Source of the DNA: Prostheceraeus crozeri
Lineage: Eukaryota > Platyhelminthes > Polycladida > Euryleptidae
Assembly: GCA_907163375.1 (NCBI GenBank)
Contig: CAJQUW010000895.1
Location: forward strand, 1 to 64,000
Reading direction: 5' to 3'
Length of the DNA: 64,000 bases
Part shown: one piece after another, positions 22,291-33,618 of the stretch
How positions within the stretch are numbered: position 1 is the first letter of the stretch
Layout: each line of letters opens with the position of its first letter
Program-made: the position numbers and the translations under genes
The notes under the pieces: generated by a model
Databases searched by the model: none
Seen by the model: only the letters and a program-made list of their open reading frames with translations
What the model was told of the DNA's origin: nothing

Positions 22291-22570
22291 TTTTCCTGGC
22301 ATTGTGCTAAAAACAAGCTGGTCTCTCGTTTGTATTTGCCTTTTATTTGAGGTTATGTGCAAGATAGAAATCCAGCAAGGTAACACCACAGCGCTTCTAG
22401 TGTCAGGTGGGACCGTGCAGTAAACATTCGCACTGCAAGGTTCCACCCTTTGATGTGTCTGTGACACGAAGCGCTGTGGTTTTACCTTATTGATTTTCTA
22501 TCTTGTGCATAACTTCAAAGGCAAATACAAAGGAGTGACCCGCTTGGTTTTAGTACAATGCCAGGAAAAG
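22291..22570. repeat. Fold-back (MITE-like) inverted repeat
   Basis: Arms of about 110 bp starting ttttcctggcattgt pair across a loop around 22400-22455. Both arms share the ctttgtatttgcct/cgtttgtatttgcct, caagataga and accacagcgctt words, with scattered mismatches. The whole unit is 280 bp and could form a long hairpin. No open frame is meaningful here. No target duplication was recognised. Confidence 0.75.
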
Positions 22571-23154
22571 AGAAGATCGATAGTGAAAAGAATTCCATAG
22601 TGAAAAAATGCGTCGGCGTAATCCTGAAATTGGTTGTGAAAGTCGAATTACGACAGATCCTCTGAATGTCCAAAGCACAAATGACTGACTTGAGGCGTAG
22701 TTAAAAGTTTTGTAAATCCACAAGTATAAGACAGTAGAACGACATGCATTGATGCTGCTGGGATGACTGAAACATGCACGATGCACTGAGAGGAATGACT
22801 CTGCATTGATGACGCCTGGTTGATATAGCATACACAGTATGTCCGCTCGCATCCTCTTTGTCATGTGACTCATGGACCGAAGGTCGTTATGAGGGCATTC
22901 ATTAGTCATTAACAGGCAGGCGATCGACGAGTTGTTCATTCCACAGTAGGGAGAGAGATGTGTGTAGAGGAAAATTGTGACGGATACCGGTATATACATT
23001 ACGTCCTTTAGTCATCATAGTCTTGCAAATAGGGGAACAACTGATCCGCATTGTGACCTTGAATATTCCAGCTGAGATACATTCAAAGTCAGAAAATCAG
23101 CTTTCAAATGGAGAAAAGAAAATAAAAGAAGATGAATGGAGAGATGGAGATAAG

Positions 23155-23169
23155 GAGAGAGAGAGAGAG

Positions 23170-23212
<43 letters not shown>
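23155..23212 (+). repeat. (GA)n-(GT)n-(GA)n microsatellite
   Basis: A compound dinucleotide run: GA repeats, a (GT)n block at about 23175-23187, then GA repeats again. The open frames through it are low-complexity artefacts. Confidence 0.95.
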
Positions 23213-24009
23213 AAAAAGAGGAAGCTTGTTCCCCTGTGCTTCGCGCACTATGGCCCCGATCAAAAACAAACAGTTCGAGGAGACTCCGGAGTTTCCGGAG
23301 AGAGAAAGAGAGATAAGAAGAGACTAGAAGGACTTAGTTCTGTGCCTCGTGCATAGTGACGCTCCATCAAAAGCGAATCATTGAGAGGAGACAAAGTAGC
23401 AAGAGAAGGGACGCATGTATAATACCAAATGTTCTTTTTACAGGTGTAAAGCAAGTAATAAATGAATATAATACATGCACATTTACATATCACATTCATT
23501 TATTCATGTGATACTTAATATAATAAGCATTAAATGTGATGTAGACATAATATCAATATATCAAATATATAAACATAACAATATATTTGATAAGATAGAA
23601 TTTTGTAATTGCGTATAAAATTGTATTACATGTATATATTCCTATGAATACATTAGATGGTAATAATACGAGATTTATATACAAATATCTTTCTTTTGTA
23701 TATTACAGCAAAAGAATTGCTGTATTATACAAAAATGTTTGAGTTCAACGTTCTTGTAGAGGTTATGTCTGTCGTCGATAAATGTTTAGAGACACGTGTC
23801 TCCAGCAAACATTTACAGATATATTTGCCTGCTAAACATTTTATGGATGCCATGAATGCCAGTAAGAATTCTCTAGAATTGCAGTAGGCATTATTAGCTC
23901 ATACAAATGTCTCTAAAAACCATAAAAAGTTTACTGCCAAATCAAATATCTGTAGCGATTTTGAAAGGCAGTAGAAAATCGTAAAATCTCTAGAAAATGA
24001 TCACTCGGG

Positions 24010-25320
24010 AAGTTAGGCCTATTGATGTCCATGTCAGATCAGCAGAATAATTAGTGTCTAGAGTGGCTATGGATGATAAAACTTGTCATCAACAGCTTAG
24101 TGCTTCACCTGACAAATTAATTAAGAAAGTGCAAAAGTACCATTACTTAAAGGTTATCGGTAACAGGATTCAATATGATGTGTCTTTATTGTCAAGTTAG
24201 GGGAATAGCTGGTGGATCACGTGAATCGAAAATTAAAGCAATAATACATCGCATCTGTTGCAAACGCTTGATTGACTGGATTAGAAAGTATTCATGAAGA
24301 TCTTTTAATTGGAAATTCAGTCAATTTAATTAAAAGTAAAGGAATATCGCTGCATCAGACAGATGGAATTTGAATGTCAATTTTCTACTTAAATTGACAT
24401 TAACAGATGGTCTCTCTGCCATCATTTGTTCTAGGAAACGCGGAAATAAGTAAAGGAATGAATACATTTCCAGGTAAATTGTACACTTGCAATAGAAATT
24501 GCATCAGACCATCAGAAGGCTTTGCTTTACGTGTTCAGAAGAGCGCATACTTTCAATTTGAATAAAGGGGTATTTTCTTTGTTTCAACTTTGTGCCGTGC
24601 CGTGTTCGTGTTTTACAATTAGAGTGAGGTTTTATTTTTGTTTTTACAATAGTTCATTATTAATGCTCAGTTTGAGATACTTTGATGCCTTAACCTGTCA
24701 AAGACAGCACTAGGAGCGCATATTTTTGAAGAGAATTTTAGCGGCTGAATGTCAATTATCAACTGATGAGAGGAAGATAGAAATAGCAATAATGCCTTTC
24801 ATCGGTGACATGACATCCAGTATAGGACCATGTAATGATGTCATCAAACTGATATGAATAAATCGACGTAGATCTGCAATGCGAACATTTGCTATATTGG
24901 TTCTCATATATTCCGCTCTATATTTCTGAAAATTTCGCTAGACTCAGAGTCCAATGAGCAGCAATTTCTATTTCAAATTTAACTAGCGAAGAATTGTGTG
25001 AAGTGTATCAGAAATGCATAATTTCTTTACAAAAAATGAAAAAAATCTTTTCAGCTATTTTCTTAATTGAAAAAGATATCCATCGAATTGACAAAAAATT
25101 AATGTAATCCTGATATATTGAACATGAAGACAGCGACCTCTAGGGCTGCAGCTGATCCCTACAAATGAAGTACAAGTAATTATTGCTACTAGTTCATTAC
25201 TAATGGAGCAGTGAAACTATTAAAATTATAGTTATTTAATGACATGCCACAGACAGGTTGGACGGCTTTCAAATTTTAAATCAATTTGAAAAGTGTAAGT
25301 ACTCATTATAATTTTTATCA
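24010..25320. other. Unassigned AT-rich stretch
   Basis: No gene or structured repeat recognised on either strand. The final A (25320) is the left host base of the Helitron insertion. Confidence 0.45.
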
Positions 25321-25768
25321 TCTTATATATAAAATGCAAAACGCCGACAAACTCCTCCTAAACCATGAAACTTTACGCCAATATGATACTACTATTTAAT
25401 AGAACAAAAAATTTGTAGTTAAAACCGCCCTGTCTCATTTCCCTAAGTATCATAATTACAGAGAAAAGTAGACTTTTGTGTAAATTTTTACCGAAAAAAT
25501 ATTAATTACACAAGTAACTACATTAAATTTACAAATGAACTCCTCATTTGCTTTAAAAAATTGCCTCGCTAGACATGCGTCTCATTGATTCTAATGTTTC
25601 TCGACGGATTCAGCAACAGCCAATGAGAACGCGATCTAAATGGTAAGACAGCCAATCAGTGTAGGCGAATGAGTTGGTAAACTTGATATGCAACAATGTG
25701 CATACATACAATGTGCACTGTCTATACTTATGCATATAAATCCTGGACGAAGTCCGGGGCCTTACTAG
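25321..25768 (+). mobile_element. Short non-autonomous Helitron
   Basis: The 5' end is TCTTATATATAAAATGC preceded by A. The 3' end has a 7-bp GC-rich hairpin (CCTGGAC-GAA-GTCCGGG, 25742-25758) followed six bases later by CTAG (25765-25768) and then T. Insertion between A and T, 5'-TC, a 3' hairpin and a CTRR end without target duplication are the Helitron hallmarks. At 448 bp it lacks Rep/helicase and must depend on an autonomous partner. Confidence 0.75.
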
Positions 25769-25975
25769 TTATTACTATAAATTATGAACATTAAGTACTT
25801 ATTAATTAGGTCAGTTATGATCTCAATTCTCCCCCGTCCCCCACTCTTTCAAATTTGTCTAAAATACGAAAAAATGAGTCACTCGTCACAAAACTAAGGT
25901 TGCAGTTAGTTGAAAATAATGTCCACCTATATGCAAAATAGCAGGCATGGCGGACATGCACTTTCTGAATAACTA

Positions 25976-27362
25976 CAGGGTGAATCAAAATTAGCCGTGA
26001 ACAAAAACAAAGGTTTTCTTTCATGCTTAGCAAGTTTTGCATCACTAACAGTTGTAAACAGAGATGAATCATCATTCCCATGACTGCGTGATCGATTCGT
26101 ATTGAAAGTAAGTCAATCTGTCCAACAATTTTTCATTTCTAATGTAGTGTGATAAGAGATGGAATACACCATTAAAGAGCGAGTTCTGATTACCTCTTGG
26201 GTAATTGCTGCAACAGGCAACTGTTCTGTAGAGGACTGTAGGCGACGATTTCGCATTGAATTCAACAAAGAAGCACCACCTCGACAAACCCTGATTGATT
26301 GGAAAAAACAAACTGTTAGAAACAGGTTCTCTTGTGCATCAGAGACCAGGTCAAGGAAGACCAAAGTCCGCAGTAAGCCAGGAAAACGAAGAGCGAGTTT
26401 TGGGTGCAGTTCAGAGAGATCCGACAACATCCACTCGTCGTCTCTCTGAAGAACTAGAATTGTCTCAGTCCAACGTCTATAGAATACTAAAGAAGAATGA
26501 ATTTCATCCTTAAAAGCCACTGTATTGCCAGGAGCTTGTCGATGGAGATGACGACCGAAGGCGCCAGTTTTACGAAGTAATGCAAAACAGGTTCACCAAT
26601 GATCCATCGTTTCTGAGAAAGCTGACTTTTTCAGACGAATGTGTTTCATCTGAACGGACAAGTTACTAAACATAATGTTTACTTCTAGTCGACGGATAAT
26701 CCTCACATCAGATTCAGAGATCCAGGGCAAACACCCTCAGTTACCGTTTGGGCCTGTATTTCCTTCAATGGAATTATTGACACAAACATTGACACTCGCA
26801 CAATGAAAGGGGAAAGATATTGTGAAATTCTCTGTGAAAAAGTTGTTCCTTATTTCAAAAGAAACAAGCAGATGATTTAGCAACAGGATGGGGCTAGCAG
26901 CCATTACTGTGTGAAGCCCGCCAAATTTTGGATCAAGAAATGCCCCAACAGTGGATCGGTAGGCGAGGCTTTATTGAGTGGCCGGCACGGTCACCTGACC
27001 TCACAACATGTGACTACTGGTTCTGGTCCTATCTTCGAAGTCGAGTATATCATCCTCAGAATGTGTTCTTCCCTTCTGTGATAGAACTGACAAATAGAAT
27101 CCAAATGGAAATGACGGCAATTCCTCTCAAAATGTTCCGAGACTCTTTCAGAGATTTCCCGAAACGGTTGCAAAAGTGCCTGTCAGCCAATGGTAGTCTA
27201 TTTGAAGGTTCAAGTTTGTCATAATTATTTGCTAGTTGAAAAATTATTTCATGTATATAGGCCCTACACAGATTTTTCAAATAAAAAAGTTTTATGAATA
27301 TAGAGACCAGTTAACAATAATAAAGTGTTATTATCATTCACGGCTAATTTTGACTCACCCTG
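25976..27362 (+). mobile_element. IS630/Tc1-mariner-type transposon with both ends
   Basis: 1,387 bp bounded by about 26-bp inverted repeats: left CAGGGTGAATCAAAATTAGC..., right in reverse complement CAGGGTGAGTCAAAATTAGC..., with one mismatch. TA dinucleotides flank it at 25974-25975 and 27363-27364. It encodes a degenerate plus-strand transposase related to the one at 20.3-21.2 kb, but with a different N-terminal domain. Confidence 0.9.
26159..27224 (+). pseudogene. DDE transposase with DUF4817-like N-terminus, degenerate
   Basis: It starts at 26159 (MEYTIKERVLITSWVIAATG), an N-terminal helix-turn-helix of the DUF4817 type seen in many invertebrate mariner-like transposases. A frameshift in the A-run near 26300 leads to RPGQGRPKSA and STRRLSEELELSQSNVYRIL (second HTH). 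A TAA follows FHP (26511-26513). The first catalytic Asp is in FSDEC (about 26632), with a frameshift just after it. The second is in QQDGASSHY (about 26882-26908), preceded by a TAG. The third is in WPARSPDLTTCDYWFW (about 26980-27025), about 37 residues after the second if the frames are joined. The C-terminus reads through to 27224. Multiple stops and frame changes make it a pseudogene. Confidence 0.8.
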
Positions 27363-27364
27363 TA

Positions 27365-29198
27365 GAAGTATAGCGATGTAAGAAGCGATTGATTACTTCG
27401 TTTATTCGGTGCATTGCTCTCTCTCTCTCTCTTCATCTCACTGGCTGTCACTTCGAAATATTTGCTTCTGGCCTACGGACGAAGTCAGATTAATCAGCTG
27501 ACATTTCTACACTTCAAGATATCGTTAACGTATCCAATTCAAAAGTTGCTTATCGGATTTACAAAATTCTTTGTAAGTAGGTAGAAAATATCCTCAACTA
27601 CGTGCATCTGACATTTTGTGACGATTGACTAATTTTCGTGAATTTTAGACAAATTTGAAAATGTGGGGGAGAGTCCAACATAGGTGTCAAATATTATTTC
27701 AAATGCTCATAACCTTCGATGCTTCAATTTATGATGAGTGCAAATAATTCCACTGCTTTAATCTCACGCACCAATGCTGGTGATACTGTTTCTGCCACCG
27801 CGTAGTATTTTGTGTGAAATATATATTGATAAGCAAAAGAATTTTACATCCACGGTTTGCAATGATTTTCAGAGGCAACAAGCCACAATAAAACTTCACC
27901 TCTAAGACTGAACTGTCGGTAATAAAATCATGAAACAAATGCAGGATGATTGTGTATTGGGAGATCATAGTAGTTAGAAACTTAAAAGTCATTTATATGC
28001 AAGTCATGGCGGGTTCACTAAGAAAGGAAAGCGCTTTTTTAAAGAAATGTCTGTATAATAATCTCCTCTGGCTTTTGCGGTTGAAATCAATATTGCAATG
28101 GAACTTTGTTGCCTTCTAAAGTACTTTCTTTTGACTGAATGAGTAGGTGTTGTGACTTCTCCCTCAAATGGAGGGACAATATTTACACGAGGCAATCGAA
28201 ATAATGGGTAGGAACAACACTTTAGAAATGCAATATGAACAAATAAAATGTGAAAACTCTAGCCTGATTGATGGAATACGTGGGAAGATGTATACTGCAA
28301 TATTTTTTGAAATGAGCTTCGTTGCAGTGATCTTTCCTTGTTTAGGACAGAAAAAAGGAACTGACTAATTGGAAACCACATGGCAAGTACTCAGTGCAAA
28401 AGTTCATCAATTGTGCATTTATTTAGAAGTTCAAACTCCCATCTCTTTGTAAACTGAGTGCAAAGACATTTAATTACTTTTAGTTTATGACAGCGCATAT
28501 TTCTGAAATTTATATCGTATTGTGTGATGGGTACCGGTATATTAGTTATCAATAAAGTCACTCAAGTGCCTCACCGAAAATGGGAATATTTTAATTATTG
28601 TAAATTTCTTCATATATATTGTTATAACAATCAAATAAGCAAATGTTTGAGCCATTACAAATTCAGTAGTTGTGAGAAAATGAGAAGAAAGTTTAGGAAT
28701 CACAGGCTGATCAGTGTGGGAGTATCTCAGCCGCAACAGGAATAATAGTAACAATGCTGACAAGCATAGGCATGCTTAATTAAAATGTATACTAGCTATG
28801 GATAAAGTGAATACTGTGTTGAATCAACTGATCTAAAGTATGCGATGTATAAATGATGAATAAATGATTATGACCTAAGTCATAAGTCATTTTGCCAATA
28901 TTTTTCTCATGACAGGTAGAACAAGCAGAAGAAGAAGAAACATATAATATTTTTCTAATTTTTGAAAGAACATAAAGCATAGAAATAGTTAGCCAAAAAG
29001 AATGACGCATTATGCCACAACTTTGGCTGAATTGAAGATAATCACCCAAGGATTCTCAACCGGGTGACGGCTTATTAGTAACAAGAGACGAATACTAGAA
29101 AAAATAACAGTGCCCCAATATTGGAAAGCGTGAGGCGTGAGTAGGCTACATCGAAGAAATGACAAGCCCAAAAGTTATAATGCTTAACAAAAAGATGT
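27365..29198. other. Unassigned AT-rich stretch
   Basis: Apart from a (CT)n run at about 27417-27432, nothing assignable. Small open frames near 27729-28760 look like chance frames in AT-rich DNA. Confidence 0.45.
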
Positions 29199-29890
29199 TC
29201 ATGACAAGAAAAACTGCTTTAGAGTAAAATCGCTGTTGTACTTTTTTGACATTGAAATTATAAACCATTTATTGCGAAATGCTGACGTCACAATAGAATG
29301 TCTGAATTTCTTAGGAAATGTCATTAAAAGCAAAGTCAAATGATTCAGAGGGTGGCCCTCATTGCAAATAACATCGAGGAAATCAAAATCTGCCTGCGGT
29401 AGAACAAAATTCACAACTGAGTCCACATATTATTAAATGAGCTGACCTCTGAACCCTCTCGATCTGAAATTATCTTTTAAAACGTCCTTTAATTGGCAAA
29501 GAGCAAATGCTCTTGAGAAGGCCTTTTTAAATAACCGGTCGATGTGGAGAGACCATGATAGCCTTTCATCGAATATCACACACAAAAAGTCGCATTCATG
29601 ATTTCAGCGGAACAGATCGTAAGCAATAATTATACTTTTCGAATTGTCGATCAAGCCAGATGAACATCTGTTGGTATTTGCTTTCTCTTATGGTCATTTT
29701 GTTCTCAATTGTTCATGCAACAACTTGACCATATACGGGAGTGGCATTCAATAAGATGCTGTTATTGGACATTTTTTCAGCAATTATAATATCGTCATCA
29801 TATTTAATCAATATCGAGTCTCGCCAATGATCTTCTAGGAGAAAGTCAGAGATAAAATAGCCGAAGATTAGGGGTCCAAAAGATGACCCT
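29199..29890 (-). pseudogene. Non-LTR retrotransposon RT remnant
   Basis: On the minus strand GSSFGPLIFGYFISDF (29840-29890) matches the P-Q-G-S...GPLLF...ND box of CR1/Jockey-like RTs. IKYDDDIII (about 29770-29795) replaces the catalytic YADD box. After stops, FDERLSWSLHIDRLFKKAFS (about 29505-29565) matches the post-RT thumb segment, and VDSVVNFVLPQ at about 29395-29425 follows. Reading frames change repeatedly. It is an old, short fragment, unlike the CR1-like copy at 42.7-46.0 kb. Confidence 0.6.
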
Positions 29891-30449
29891 TATTACTGAT
29901 GACTTATGGTTTATCCTGTGTGCTTCCGTAATCAAAGGCGACTTATGGCTGATAGCTTATTGCTTGCTCTGTATGCCAGCTCTCATTGAACCTAGGCGTT
30001 GGAATTCTGTTTACGGCTTATGGCTTATCGTACGTGCTTCCGGCTAATTTCTAATAATATCTTTCAACTTTATGCAGAATGCCGACATTGAAAAAACTTA
30101 TTTTTTAAAAATGTCGCAGCATGCCCGACGTATTGAACGTTCGCAACATTGTCAAGATCTACGGGCAACCGAAACATCTGAGGCGGGTCGGTGTAAAATC
30201 CGATCGCTGCCGATCGCGCCAATCCGAGAAAAATTTCTCAAAGTGCTTTGAATCGCTAAATAATGCACATATATGATAAGGATTGCCTTGCTAATCCTCC
30301 GTTGCAACTAAAATTCATTGATGATAGCTTGTTTCCAAGAAAAATGACTATCAAGTTTCAATTAATTTGACCATCAATACTGCTATTCAACTGTTATTTT
30401 CGTAGTGTTCCCCTGCGATCGGCGGCGGTTTCAAGCATTCTCCACACTC

Positions 30450-30487
30450 CACAGTGGGTCAAAACCCCGCAAAACGGGACAAAACCT
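30450..30487 (+). repeat. Left Transib terminus, recombination-signal-like
   Basis: Heptamer CACAGTG (30450-30456), then GCAAAACGG after a 12-bp spacer (30469-30477) and ACAAAACCT after a 22-bp spacer (30479-30487). The second resembles the RSS nonamer. Confidence 0.8.
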
Positions 30488-30515
30488 TCTCCTCGGCTAT
30501 GAGCATCTGTTGATA

Positions 30516-30865
30516 AAAAACTTAACATGTATTCCGACTAAATCGATAGCGCCGAATTTAATGGCAATATTTTCCCACAGCAACGGTTGCTAGGGAGCCT
30601 ATTTCTGCATAGCAACCAGAAAACCATGTTACATATAGATATTAAAACTGTATGTACAAAACTTGCTGTTGAGCTGCTATCACAAGATATAAAAACTTGA
30701 CGTGAATTCTAACTAAATCGATAGCGCCGGATTTAATGGTGAGGTTTTCCCTTAGCAACGGTTGCTAGGGAGCCTATTTCTGCATAGCAACCAGAAAACT
30801 GTGTTAGATACAGCTTTGCGATTTTGTGTATAAAGCGCATTATATTCACTGACCCACACCTTTCA
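30516..30865 (+). repeat. Two 175-bp direct repeats in the Transib 3' flank
   Basis: Copies start at 30516 and 30691 and share AAAAACTT, ACTAAATCGATAGCGCCG, GCAACGGTTGCTAGGGAGCC and CATAGCAACCAGAAAAC. They lie between the transposase stop and the left terminus. GCAACGGTTGC is itself palindromic. The subterminal position suggests protein-binding repeats, but that is inference. Confidence 0.85.
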
Positions 30866-31134
30866 TGTAAAACCAATATTTTTGGAACAATTTTACTGTG
30901 TAGACTACAACATACGCACGGAAAATTTGATCAATCAATCAAATCAAATCAAATCATATGAAATGTAGCTCATTGGGCTCCTTTAGAAGGGAAGGTACAT
31001 CTGATGACAAAGCCAATTTCTTTGTATTTCGATTATTGCGATAAGTTGCGATCAGGGAGTCCGAATTGCACAGCAACCTTCTCATGAGATCATGGTTAGT
31101 CGATGACCTTGATATCTTCCTCGTAAATTGTTCT

Positions 31135-31277
31135 CTAGAAATTAAAAAAACTCTTTCATGCATCAGTAATAACACAAGTATAATAATATTATTAACTAAT
31201 TTCACAGACATTTTTAAGATTAAGAGCTCGTGAAGAAGCGCAACATGGCAATTTCAACATTTCATCTATAGACATAC
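31135..31277 (-). other. Intron 2 of the Transib transposase
   Basis: GTATGT...TTTCTAG, 143 bp. Joining KYR (last codon split after AG) to EQFTRK restores the conserved R-x-x-x-x-RK-x-SR pattern in frame. Confidence 0.8.
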
Positions 31278-33044
31278 CTGTATTTCTTGAAATATTTGTT
31301 TGAGGCCTCTTGCGCTTCTTCTGAGTACATCCCGAGAGGCAAACTGCACACTTCTATGATTGCATGTCCGTGTAATAAGATTTTGTGTACTGATTGTGGC
31401 ATGGGATACCATTTGTAATGTTGCGTGTAATATCTTGCTGTTTGAATGCAGTGTGATTTGAATTTTTCTGAGTCTATGTCAAAGTTGCATGAAATTGTGA
31501 TGAGGATGACATGTAGTTTTTCGAGTAGTGTGCGATCGATCTGTAGGATTTCGGAAGCCACATTCGAGTTTTGGAACACTCTTCTCGCACTGTTGCCGTC
31601 ATTTGACGTTCCAGACCCTCCTGTTCGAGGTTGATCAACTACAAGACCCATTCTCTCACGGAATTGTTTCTGAATTTCTTTTTTTCTCTCTTCTACAGAA
31701 CGTTTCTCGGCCAATGTTCTTGCCTGATATTTTTTGATCGGCAATTTGTATGCAATATGCAACACGGTTTCAAAAAATCGTATCCACGCATGCAGGATCG
31801 AAATCCCGTATCTAAGATTGCTGCAGTCATAAGACTTTTCTAACAGTCTGTCAATGTCGTTCATCTCTTTTAGTGAAGCACCGCAGATGCTACAGCACTG
31901 CATTGAATTGGTCACGTCAGAGATGTAGGTATGTATTTTTCCGTCTATCATCGTCAATTGCAAGACGTGATGAACAGTGATGTCCTTGCCATTAATGGAA
32001 GTTCTGGTCTCAAGTACTTCATTCATTTCATTTTTTATCCATTCAAACTCCCGTTGGACTACTTCTTTTCTTTCTTTTTCATATTTGAATCTAACCGGAC
32101 GGCAGTAGTTTGTAGATGATGGCTTTGGATTCCGCCAGATTATCGTTCGATTTCCATTGGCAAAACTAGAAATGTCCAGAGTTACAACACACGTTAGAAA
32201 TAAACTGCTTTCATTAGCAAGTTGTCGTTCTTCGAGTGAAGTCTATTTATAAACTGATTGTCCGGTAGCTCCATCGAACCCGATTTTCCATCTGAACGAC
32301 AAGCGATTAAATTCTGGAATACTTTCGGATGTCAGGACTTCTCTCTGAGCCAGAAATACCCTTTGAAGAGTATGATCTAACAAGTTTCGGATAGGTATCT
32401 CACAACTGAAATCTGCCACGCTGATGCCTTCTGGGTAGCATTGGGCTTTAGTTTCCTTGATAGTATGATATGTTGGATATATGTTCCAGTTTTGTCTTAC
32501 TGCATGGTTTCGCAGTAGTTGACAACTGGATTTTGTTAGATTAGTGTCTAGTATGAGAGCTAGAGCCTCTTCTGGACTGGTCTGGTGTTCATCAGAAATT
32601 TCTCACTTCTCTAGCTTTTTCAGTGTTCTGTTCGATTGTTAATCTCTTGCTTGATGCGTATAAGAGTTCGTTTGAAGAATATTTACTCACAATACCCGTG
32701 ACCTTTCGATTTTTTGTCCTGGTAGACGCCGATTCAAATTCTACAGAGGGTCTTCCACCCTTACTCGTATTACCGGCACCACTCTTGAATAGCATTTCAG
32801 AAAGCCAGGATTCATTTTGTTTTAGAAAAACATCCTTCGTTCTATTTGCCTTCTGCCATCTAATGCGTACCTTGTACATGAATTCAGTAGTGACCTTATT
32901 GATATCATCAGGAAGTTGTAAGTCTGTCGTGTCCTTAATGTGTTGTGTCAATTGTGTTATTGCGTTTTCGCTTTGAATATATGTCTTGTTATCAAAAAGG
33001 TAGGATACCAGGCTTTTCTAGTCCATACCGAATGGTGGTTCAAT

Positions 33045-33618
33045 CTGAAAGAATAAAAATCTTAACTAGGTTTCTCGCAGCTTTTTTACGAATTATCACT
33101 ACAATTGATATGCAGCTATAGTGGTGTGAGTAGCAGTGGTTGTGCCTTCATGAAACATTCACGTGAAGCGCTGCATTATCGTGTGATAAGTATCGGTATG
33201 GCACAACGGATAGTGCTTACTGTTTGCGTGTAGCAGGGCTTGGGTTCGAAATCAATGAGCAACAAAGTTTTTTTCCTTATTTTTCTCATATGTCATCCTG
33301 GTAAAGATGATCAATCATTGTGGTATAAGACGTTAATAGGCACTGCTTGGCAGAATATTTCTTCGTAATATTGTTTGGTATACTGAATTACATATCTTAA
33401 AGGTAATTTAAGGACGGAATTCGACAGAACTCAGAAAGCGCGCATAGTTTTTATGAATTTTAGTACATTTAACTAATCAATTCTACATGCTGTTTTAGAG
33501 AAAACTAAGTTTTGTCTACTAAAAAATAATGAGAGCCTCCATTTAACCACTCCGATTTAAAGAATTAACACATATGTTGACTAAACTAAAGTAAAAAATG
33601 ATCAAAATGATCTCTTAC
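33045..33618 (-). other. Candidate intron 1 of the Transib transposase
   Basis: GTAAGA (33618-33613) to TTCTTTCAG (ending 33045), 574 bp. It contains a tRNA-like segment on the plus strand. The splice sites are plausible, but the join is one base out of phase in this copy. Confidence 0.55.
33191..33262 (+). ncRNA. tRNA-like segment (SINE head or tRNA pseudogene)
   Basis: TGGCACAACGG (A box) and GGTTCGAAATC (B box) sit about 45 bp apart. The D arm GCAC-AACGGATA-GTGC pairs perfectly, but the anticodon and T stems do not, so this is not a functional tRNA. A T-run (33269-33276) follows, as a Pol III terminator would. It lies inside intron 1 of the Transib transposase, on the opposite strand. Confidence 0.5.

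Larger units (their letters stand above)
21422..24009. mobile_element. Candidate non-autonomous DNA element (21684-24009) with flanking AT-rich DNA
   Basis: The ends at 21684 (CCCTAGTGATCATTTTCTA) and 24009 (reverse complement CCCGAGTGATCATTTTCTA) form inverted repeats of about 19 bp with one mismatch. Both are followed inward by CAGTAG/CTACTGCC words. The 2.3-kb interior has no transposase that I recognise. It holds a 33-bp tandem duplication, a fold-back repeat and a GA/GT microsatellite, listed separately. I found no clear target duplication, so element status is inferred from the termini alone. 21422-21683 shows nothing. Confidence 0.4.

Noticed and set aside
23015-23316. Open frames through the GA/GT microsatellite on both strands
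   Set aside because: They are low-complexity artefacts of the dinucleotide repeat.
31446-31843. Plus-strand frames opposite the Transib transposase as a possible RAG2-like partner
   Set aside because: They contain no kelch-type repeats and are antisense shadows of the conserved minus-strand exon.
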